Of a stretch of DNA of 64,000 nt, positions 58,957 to 64,000 are shown in pieces; position 1 is the stretch's first letter; each line of letters opens with the position of its first letter. Location: contig NZ_JAFBCW010000001.1 of NCBI RefSeq assembly GCF_016907915.1, forward strand, positions 98,986-162,985. Reading direction: 5' to 3'. The notes under the pieces were generated by a model. That model did not search any database. It saw nothing but the letters and a program-made list of their open reading frames with translations, and was not told the DNA's origin. The position numbers and the translations under genes are program-made. Source of the stretch: Desulforadius tongensis (GTDB taxonomy: Bacteria; Bacillota; Desulfotomaculia; Desulfotomaculales; Desulfohalotomaculaceae).

Positions 58957-60354
58957 TTAATAATGCTTACCCTTCTTTCTTTTGTTTTTAACCCCTCCTG
59001 ATTTCTTTCTGGCCTCGAATTTTTTCTTTTTCATGCGCAGAGGCGCTTCCTCGGTTAACTTCACAGGCATTGTGTTCGGTTCTTTCGTCAGCATCTTTAA
59101 GGCAGCGGAAATCAATGTGGCGGAATCAACTTCTTCAAGCAGCTGTTCGGCCATCGCTTTATAAGCGTGAAGATTACCTTCCTCTACCACTCTCAGCAGC
59201 TTTTCAACAGCCAAGCGCTGCTGTCCCTCAATAGCCTCAGCCATCGTTGGAATGGGCTGGCGGCCCAGCTTTCGTTTGGTAATTTTTTCGATGGTTCTTA
59301 GAAGATTCATTTCCCGCGGGGTAACAAAAGTAATGGCCAATCCCATTTTACCTGCGCGTCCTGTTCTCCCGATCCTGTGCACATAACTTTCCGGATCTCG
59401 AGGAATATCAAAATTATAAACATGGGTCACTCCACTGATATCAAGCCCTCTAGCTGCCACATCGGTGGCCACCAGCACTTCAATAGCACCTTCTTTAAAC
59501 CTGCGCAGAACGCTATCCCGTTTTGCCTGACTGAGATCCCCGTGAATCCCTTCAGCCCCAAAGCCGCGTTTATTTAATGCTTCCGATAACTCATCCACCC
59601 TTCGCTTTGTTCTTCCAAATACAATTGCTAATTCCGGGGACTGGATGTCCAATAAGCGGCAGAGAACATCAAATTTTTGTTTTTCCCGTATTTCCATATA
59701 CCGCTGTTCAATGTTGGGAACGGTAACTTCTTTGGGTTTAATGCTGATTATGTTCGGATCTTTCATAAACTTTCGGGCCAGATCCTGTATGGGCTTGGGC
59801 ATCGTTGCTGAAAACAGCAGCATTTGACGTTCCCCGGGAATTTCCTGCAGAATAGCTTGAATATCTTCAATAAAGCCCATATTCAGCATTTCATCCGCTT
59901 CATCCAAAACCACCATTTTGATGGCATCAAGCTGAATCGTTTTTCTTCTCATATGATCCATGAAACGGCCCGGCGTGGCCACAATAATATGCGGCTTTTT
60001 CTTTAAAGCCCTAAACTGGCGATTAATATCCTGCCCTCCATAAATTGGTAATGTGCGTATTCCCTTATATTGGGCAATTTTATTTAATTCCTCCGCTACC
60101 TGTACCGCCAGCTCTCGGGTTGGGGTCAAAACAACTCCTTGAACCTGTTTCTGCTCAACACTTAGTCTTTCCACCAGAGGAATTCCAAAAGCAGCTGTTT
60201 TCCCCGTACCGGTTTGAGCCTGCCCAATCAAGTCGTTTCCTTGTAACGCTGTGGGAATGGTTCGCTCCTGAATGGGAGTAGGTTCTTCAAATCCCATATG
60301 ACTGAGTGCACGAATCACTTGTTGATTAAGTCCAAATTCATAAAATGTTGCCAA
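58957..60354 (-). CDS. cshA: DEAD-box RNA helicase (CshA/DeaD type)
   Basis: This RNA helicase of 465 residues acts in ribosome assembly and RNA decay, often at low temperature. The Q motif ([11 protein letters not shown]), [38 protein letters not shown] and [11 protein letters not shown] are all intact. The C-terminal tail is basic ([20 protein letters not shown]). The start is a TTG, eleven bases after AAAGGAG. Upstream are a short leader reading frame and terminator (60405-60484), so it is probably controlled by attenuation. Confidence 0.94.
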   Translation of the reverse strand: MATFYEFGLNQQVIRALSHMGFEEPTPIQERTIPTALQGNDLIGQAQTGTGKTAAFGIPLVERLSVEQKQVQGVVLTPTRELAVQVAEELNKIAQYKGIRTLPIYGGQDINRQFRALKKKPHIIVATPGRFMDHMRRKTIQLDAIKMVVLDEADEMLNMGFIEDIQAILQEIPGERQMLLFSATMPKPIQDLARKFMKDPNIISIKPKEVTVPNIEQRYMEIREKQKFDVLCRLLDIQSPELAIVFGRTKRRVDELSEALNKRGFGAEGIHGDLSQAKRDSVLRRFKEGAIEVLVATDVAARGLDISGVTHVYNFDIPRDPESYVHRIGRTGRAGKMGLAITFVTPREMNLLRTIEKITKRKLGRQPIPTMAEAIEGQQRLAVEKLLRVVEEGNLHAYKAMAEQLLEEVDSATLISAALKMLTKEPNTMPVKLTEEAPLRMKKKKFEARKKSGGVKNKRKKGKHY

Positions 60355-60404
60355 TTACAGTTAATCTCCTTTATTTCATTTTTTATCTTTACTTAAAATT
60401 ACCG

Positions 60405-60443
60405 AAAAAAAGAGGCATTATTCCTTATTTATGGAATATGCCT
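60405..60443 (-). terminator. Attenuator terminator in the helicase leader
   Basis: AGGCATATTCC pairs with GGAATAATGCCT (one bulged A) around a short loop, and seven U residues follow on the minus strand. It lies only 51 bases before the helicase start. The 5' arm is part of the coding sequence of the 19-codon leader frame. A ribosome on the last codons would cover the arm and prevent the hairpin. Confidence 0.85.
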
Positions 60444-60484
60444 TCTTTTTTAGGCTTATATAAAGAATTATAGTCGATCTGCAT
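60425..60484 (-). CDS. Leader peptide of the helicase gene, 19 residues
   Basis: The frame MQIDYNSLYKPKKEGIFHK starts with ATG at 60484, seven bases after a strong AAGGAGG, and stops with TAA at 60425-60427 inside the loop of the attenuator hairpin. The last five codons before the stop form the 5' arm. Such an arrangement is typical of ribosome-mediated attenuation. I do not recognise the peptide. Whether stalling at the Lys-Pro-Lys-Lys stretch, or translation to the stop, releases the helicase gene is open. Confidence 0.7.
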   Translation of the reverse strand: MQIDYNSLYKPKKEGIFHK

Positions 60485-60610
60485 TCTGCGGCCTCCTTAA
60501 AAATTATTGCTAAAAAGCCGAAACCGTAACAACGACTTCCGTCCTAAAGCAATTTCAACAAGAGGCCGTAAAATCGTTCTTCGATATCCATGACATTTTA
60601 ACTGGAAATA

Positions 60611-60639
60611 AGAATATCATACATCTCACAAAAAAGCAA
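60611..60639 (-). promoter_or_regulatory. Likely promoter of the helicase leader
   Basis: TTGCTT (60634-60639) and TATTCT (60611-60616) are 17 bases apart on the minus strand, which gives a leader of about 250 bases before the helicase and about 120 before the leader peptide. The rest of the gap up to 60775 is AT-rich and shows no gene. Confidence 0.5.
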
Positions 60640-60775
60640 ATAATAAATTAATACACAAGCATAAATTATCTAGAACAGGCAATAAATTCACTTCATTTAT
60701 GATATGGTTCATTCTATCACTGCAGCTGCAGTTTTTATATAAACAACAAAACAAATAAGCCATAAACTCATTCGT

Positions 60776-61732
60776 CTATATGAAATTAACAATCTGTTGA
60801 AAATAATGTTTCCAAACTACAAATAAGGATATCAATGCTTTACCTATATCAATTAATACAAATATTGCAGCTAGTATTATAATGAATAAAACAGATATAA
60901 CCAATAAAAGACGTAAATATCTTGATACTGCATTCATTAATTCCAATAAAAATGGCCTTCGACAAAAGTAGACTGTTTGCTTAGAGTAAAAAAACCGGAT
61001 TCTAGGTAATATTTCTCGTCTGACTTTTTTCTTTAACCAAATTAGGTTATATCTAGTTCTAATTCCAAAAATCTTAAAATCATAAAACTCCCCTAGATTT
61101 AATTCAAAAAAATATGTTCTTATAAAATGGTTTCCTTCTATTGTAAAGTTGTTATCTATTTTATCACCAACCTGAATTTGATACACATAAATATCAAATC
61201 CATCCCAAAATAACTTTTCATGGTCTATAAAATCATAAAATACTCTTTCACTAAACAATTCTCGGAGATTATTAATTTCAAAGTCAATTTTACTTACTCT
61301 CGTGAGACGCTTATATAATGATATATACCCTTTTATATAGTTAATGTCATTATCAGACTCATTTTTTATTACAATATCAAGCACCCTCCCATCCACATTG
61401 TTTAGTTTCTCATGTCTTTCAATTAATTTCACACTAATATATTCTCTACCTTTTGATTCAACTTCTAAAGGTTTATTATATTTATCAATTTCTTCCTGAG
61501 ACTTTCTGTCGCTTAATTTAAATAAATATCTAACTATAACAAATAAGACCACTATAAATAGCATACTTTTCCAGTGTAAAAATAAAATTATTATTGATTT
61601 AAATAAACTTTTCCCTGTTAAAACTACTAAATCCAAAAACTTAACCATTAAAAAGCAAGTAAAAATCAGAAGTATAATTATATATATAACTACATTTCTT
61701 TCTTTAATTTCATCAATAATTCTATCAAACAT
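60776..61732 (-). CDS. AT-rich orphan membrane protein, unknown function
   Basis: I do not recognise this protein of about 318 residues. It has two N-terminal hydrophobic segments (about 14-35 and 44-66), a long hydrophilic region with many Asp, Glu, Lys and Tyr residues, and a hydrophobic C terminus (about 275-305). The ATG at 61732 is preferred, with GGAG nine bases before it. Base and codon use are far more AT-rich than in the neighbours, and no partner gene is close. Recent transfer is likely. Confidence 0.6.
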   Translation of the reverse strand: MFDRIIDEIKERNVVIYIIILLIFTCFLMVKFLDLVVLTGKSLFKSIIILFLHWKSMLFIVVLFVIVRYLFKLSDRKSQEEIDKYNKPLEVESKGREYISVKLIERHEKLNNVDGRVLDIVIKNESDNDINYIKGYISLYKRLTRVSKIDFEINNLRELFSERVFYDFIDHEKLFWDGFDIYVYQIQVGDKIDNNFTIEGNHFIRTYFFELNLGEFYDFKIFGIRTRYNLIWLKKKVRREILPRIRFFYSKQTVYFCRRPFLLELMNAVSRYLRLLLVISVLFIIILAAIFVLIDIGKALISLFVVWKHYFQQIVNFI

Positions 61733-61847
61733 GTTCAAGCACTCCATAAAATTACATCACAACATATTTCCATTTATTATAATTATATTGCATAAAAGTT
61801 CAAGTAATATATAAAAATACTGTATTTGTTAACATAAAGCACAAAGC

Positions 61848-61898
61848 AATGGTATATCATTCCAATACTCTATTAATACCATTCTTGTATATACCATT
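61848..61898. repeat. Inverted repeat upstream of the orphan gene
   Basis: AATGGTATAT (61848-61857) and its complement (61889-61898) enclose 31 bases that also contain a further TACCATT copy. The stretch lies in the AT-rich gap between rlmH and the orphan gene, which I otherwise find empty. It may be an operator or the border of an inserted segment. Confidence 0.4.
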
Positions 61899-61953
61899 AT
61901 TCACAATATATAAGTATCATTTCCAGCAGATACAAACTAACAAAAAACCGCCG

Positions 61954-62433
61954 TTACTTGTGGTACGGTTCACCGCGGTTGATTTTGAAAATGCGGTAGA
62001 TTTGTTCCAGTAAAATTAAACGCATTAACTGGTGGGGAAAGGTTAGTTTGGAAAATGATAATCTCAACTGGCATCTTTTCAGCAGGCCGGCACTTAAACC
62101 CAGGGAACCGCCTATCAGCATGGTTATATCACTTTTTCCCTTTAACATGAGCTTTTCAAAATAACCGGCCAGTTCCTCCGAGCTGTACATTTTACCTGCC
62201 GCATCCAGTGCAATTAAAAAAGTGCTGCTTTTAATATGTCTCGACACCCGCTCCGCTTCTTTCTGCCGTACCTGTTCCGCCGCCTGTTCAGATATTCCAT
62301 CCTGGTGGGGTTCGTCGGCCACTTCTATGATTTCTATTTTGGCATAGGGCTGCAGGCGCTTTAAGTACTCCTGCACACCCTGTTTCAGGTATTTTTCTTT
62401 CAACTTCCCCACTGATATTATGGTAATGCGCAT
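61954..62433 (-). CDS. rlmH: 23S rRNA pseudouridine1915 N3-methyltransferase
   Basis: This SPOUT-class methyltransferase of 159 residues modifies the 70S ribosome at helix 69. It shows ITIISVGKLKEKYLKQGVQEYLKRL, LDAAGKMYSSEELAGYF, FLIGGSLGL-like MLIGGSLGLSAG and the C-terminal knot KLTFPHQLMRLILLEQIYRI with GEPYHK. Its gene is usually near the chromosome origin; here it follows a murA copy. Confidence 0.95.
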   Translation of the reverse strand: MRITIISVGKLKEKYLKQGVQEYLKRLQPYAKIEIIEVADEPHQDGISEQAAEQVRQKEAERVSRHIKSSTFLIALDAAGKMYSSEELAGYFEKLMLKGKSDITMLIGGSLGLSAGLLKRCQLRLSFSKLTFPHQLMRLILLEQIYRIFKINRGEPYHK

Positions 62434-62454
62434 GATAACACCTCAATTAAATAT

Positions 62455-62492
62455 AGGGCGCAAGCTGCCGCATCAGCAAACACTTACGCCCT
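62455..62492 (-). terminator. Stem-loop after the second murA
   Basis: A 10-bp stem with G-U pairing (AGGGCGTAAG with CTTGCGCCCT) and an 18-base loop lies 46 bases past the murA stop. The following TATATTTAATT is only weakly U-rich. Confidence 0.55.
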
Positions 62493-62537
62493 AAAAGTTA
62501 ATTTATTATGCTCATGTATTAATATAATAATTCTTTT

Positions 62538-63791
62538 TTACAGGCATCTTACTTCGGCCCCCAGCAGTTTTAATTTGTTTTCTATGTCCTGGTAGCCGCG
62601 GTATATATAAATGGCATTGCTGATATGGGTTTCACCGCTGGCAGCTAAGCCGGCAATCACCAGTGCCGCCCCGGCTCGCAGGTCCGTGGCTTTGACGTGG
62701 GCGCCGTGCAGTGAAGATCCCCCTTCAATTACCGCCATCCGTCCTTCTACCTTTATTTTGGCACCCAGGCGTTTTAATTCATCGGCCACCTGAAAGCGAT
62801 TTTCAAAAATATTTTCTATTATTACACTTGTTCCCGGAACGGTGCTTAAAAATACCATCATTTGTGACTGCAGGTCGGTGGGAAAACCGGGATAGGGTAA
62901 TGTCTTAATATCCACAGGTTTTAACTGCTTTCCTGCCGTTACCGTAATGGTATCTTCGCTTTCTTCCACATCCACATTCGCTTCCCGCAGTTTGGCAATC
63001 AACGGTTCAACATGTTTGGGAATAACGTTTTCAATTAAAACATTTCCCCGGGTGGCGGCAGCAGCCACCATGTATGTTCCCGCTTCAATACGATCGGGAA
63101 TGATTGAATACCGCTGGCACTTATCCAGGGAAGTAACTCCTTCAATTTTTATTATATCGGTTCCGGCACCGCGTACTTTGGCTCCCATGGCATTTAAAAA
63201 GTTTGCCAGGTCCACTATTTCAGGCTCTTTGGCCACATTCTCTATTATCGTCTGCCCTTCGGCCAGGCAGGCAGCCATCATGATGTTTTCCGTGGCACCA
63301 ACACTGGGAAAGTCCAGGTATATTTGGGTGCCGGTTAATTTACCCGCCCGGCCTATAATGTGGCCCCGTTCCAAAGACACTTCGGCTCCCAGCCCCCTCA
63401 GCCCTTTAAAGTGCAGATCCATCGGCCGGCTGCCAATATTACAGCCGCCGGGCAGGGATACCTTGGCACAGCCGAATTTGGCCAGCATCGGCCCCAGCAG
63501 CAGGTTTGATGCCCGCAATTTTTTTACCAGCTCGTAAGGAGCATCCCCATTAATTTTTTCCGGCGGTTCAATATACAGGGATTGATAATCCTGCCAGTAA
63601 ATTTTGGCTCCGATTGTGCCAATTATTTCAATTAATACTTTAACATCATTGATGTACGGTATATTTTCCAGCACCAACGGCTTATCCGCCATTAATGACG
63701 CGCACAGTATGGCCAATGAAGCATTTTTGGCCCCGCTGATTCTAACTTTTCCTTCCAGCGGGCGCCCCCCTTTTATAATCACTTTATGCAA
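62538..63791 (-). CDS. murA: UDP-N-acetylglucosamine 1-carboxyvinyltransferase (second copy)
   Basis: This second MurA has 417 residues and all main motifs: ISGAKNASLAI, PGGCNIGSRPMDLHFKG with the active-site Cys, [14 protein letters not shown] and [17 protein letters not shown]. It resembles the MurA beside spoIID but differs widely in sequence; it may correspond to MurAB/MurZ. The start is a TTG at 63791 nine bases after AAAAGGAGG. The upstream gap holds the 3' end of a group II intron. Confidence 0.95.
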   Translation of the reverse strand: MHKVIIKGGRPLEGKVRISGAKNASLAILCASLMADKPLVLENIPYINDVKVLIEIIGTIGAKIYWQDYQSLYIEPPEKINGDAPYELVKKLRASNLLLGPMLAKFGCAKVSLPGGCNIGSRPMDLHFKGLRGLGAEVSLERGHIIGRAGKLTGTQIYLDFPSVGATENIMMAACLAEGQTIIENVAKEPEIVDLANFLNAMGAKVRGAGTDIIKIEGVTSLDKCQRYSIIPDRIEAGTYMVAAAATRGNVLIENVIPKHVEPLIAKLREANVDVEESEDTITVTAGKQLKPVDIKTLPYPGFPTDLQSQMMVFLSTVPGTSVIIENIFENRFQVADELKRLGAKIKVEGRMAVIEGGSSLHGAHVKATDLRAGAALVIAGLAASGETHISNAIYIYRGYQDIENKLKLLGAEVRCL

Positions 63792-63867
63792 GATAATATG
63801 CCTCCTTTTATGTCACAAAACCATTATTCTCCGGTTTTAGGTAATTTTCCTTCTTTAAAATTTATAA

Positions 63868-64000
63868 ATCGAGTAGGAGGGAGTGATTAACTCCCGTCCT
63901 CTCACACCACCGTACGTACCGTTCGGTATACGGCGGTTCATGTTGTGGAACGAAGTTCATCGTAGCGCTTGACTAAGCTCTTAAGTCCTTGTTCTCGCCA
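63868..64000 (-). mobile_element. 3' end of a group II intron, cut by the window edge
   Basis: On the minus strand a domain V hairpin (63906-63939) and a domain VI stem GGGAGTTAATCACTCCC (63879-63895) precede the end CCTACTCGAT, where the intron should end near 63868. The rest of the intron and any reverse transcriptase lie beyond 64000. It is inserted about 77 bases before the second murA, outside the reading frame. Confidence 0.85.

Overview
The window reads as chromosome of a spore-forming, sulfate-reducing Firmicute of the Desulfotomaculum/Desulforamulus kind (Peptococcaceae). Three things point there: dsrA-dsrB-dsrD, dsrC and dsrM-dsrK without dsrJOP; sporulation and germination genes (spoIIID, a spoIIQ-like gene, spoIID, sleB-ypeB); and a Firmicute-type F-ATPase operon. 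The genus is inference; the metabolic type is well supported. Almost every gene lies on the minus strand. Only a NicO-type transporter gene and a ylbF-like gene are on the plus strand. No rRNA, tRNA or CRISPR array was seen.

Layout. 0.2-6.3 kb: a secreted metallo-beta-lactamase-fold protein that has lost its metal ligands, then the block mbl, spoIIID, spoIIQ-like, spoIID, murA. 6.4-13.8 kb: complete atpZ-I-B-E-F-H-A-G-D-C operon with its promoter and terminator. 13.9-25.4 kb: housekeeping genes (wecB, dCMP deaminase, glyA, rpiB, arginine-phosphatase-like, mntP, tsaC, prmC, prfA, rpmE, a radical SAM gene). 25.5-37 kb: LysM/M23 protein, rho, fsa, fba, Spo0F-like regulator, sppA, pyrG, a small XapX gene, argS.

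37.1-54.6 kb is the metabolic core. It has dsrABD with a palindromic operator candidate and, further upstream, ferredoxin-dsrM-dsrK-dsrC-dsrN. DsrAB reduces sulfite with siroheme, DsrN probably amidates the siroheme, DsrC carries the sulfur as a trisulfide and DsrMK reduces it with membrane electrons. Between these blocks lie iorB, iorA, paaK, a sodium:solute symporter gene, an aminotransferase gene and an Lrp-family gene. The last group is headed by a T-box leader whose best specifier reading is Phe. That control suggests synthesis of aromatic amino acids from imported arylacetates rather than their breakdown.

54.9-64 kb: ylbF-like, rex, a nucleoside cluster (nupC-deoC-cdd), a DEAD-box helicase gene, an AT-rich orphan membrane protein, rlmH, a second murA and the 3' end of a group II intron running off the window. 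The helicase leader holds a 19-codon open reading frame with a strong ribosome site. Its last codons form one arm of an intrinsic terminator, so helicase expression is probably controlled by translation-coupled attenuation. This leader and the T-box arylacetate operon are the two most interesting regulatory systems here.
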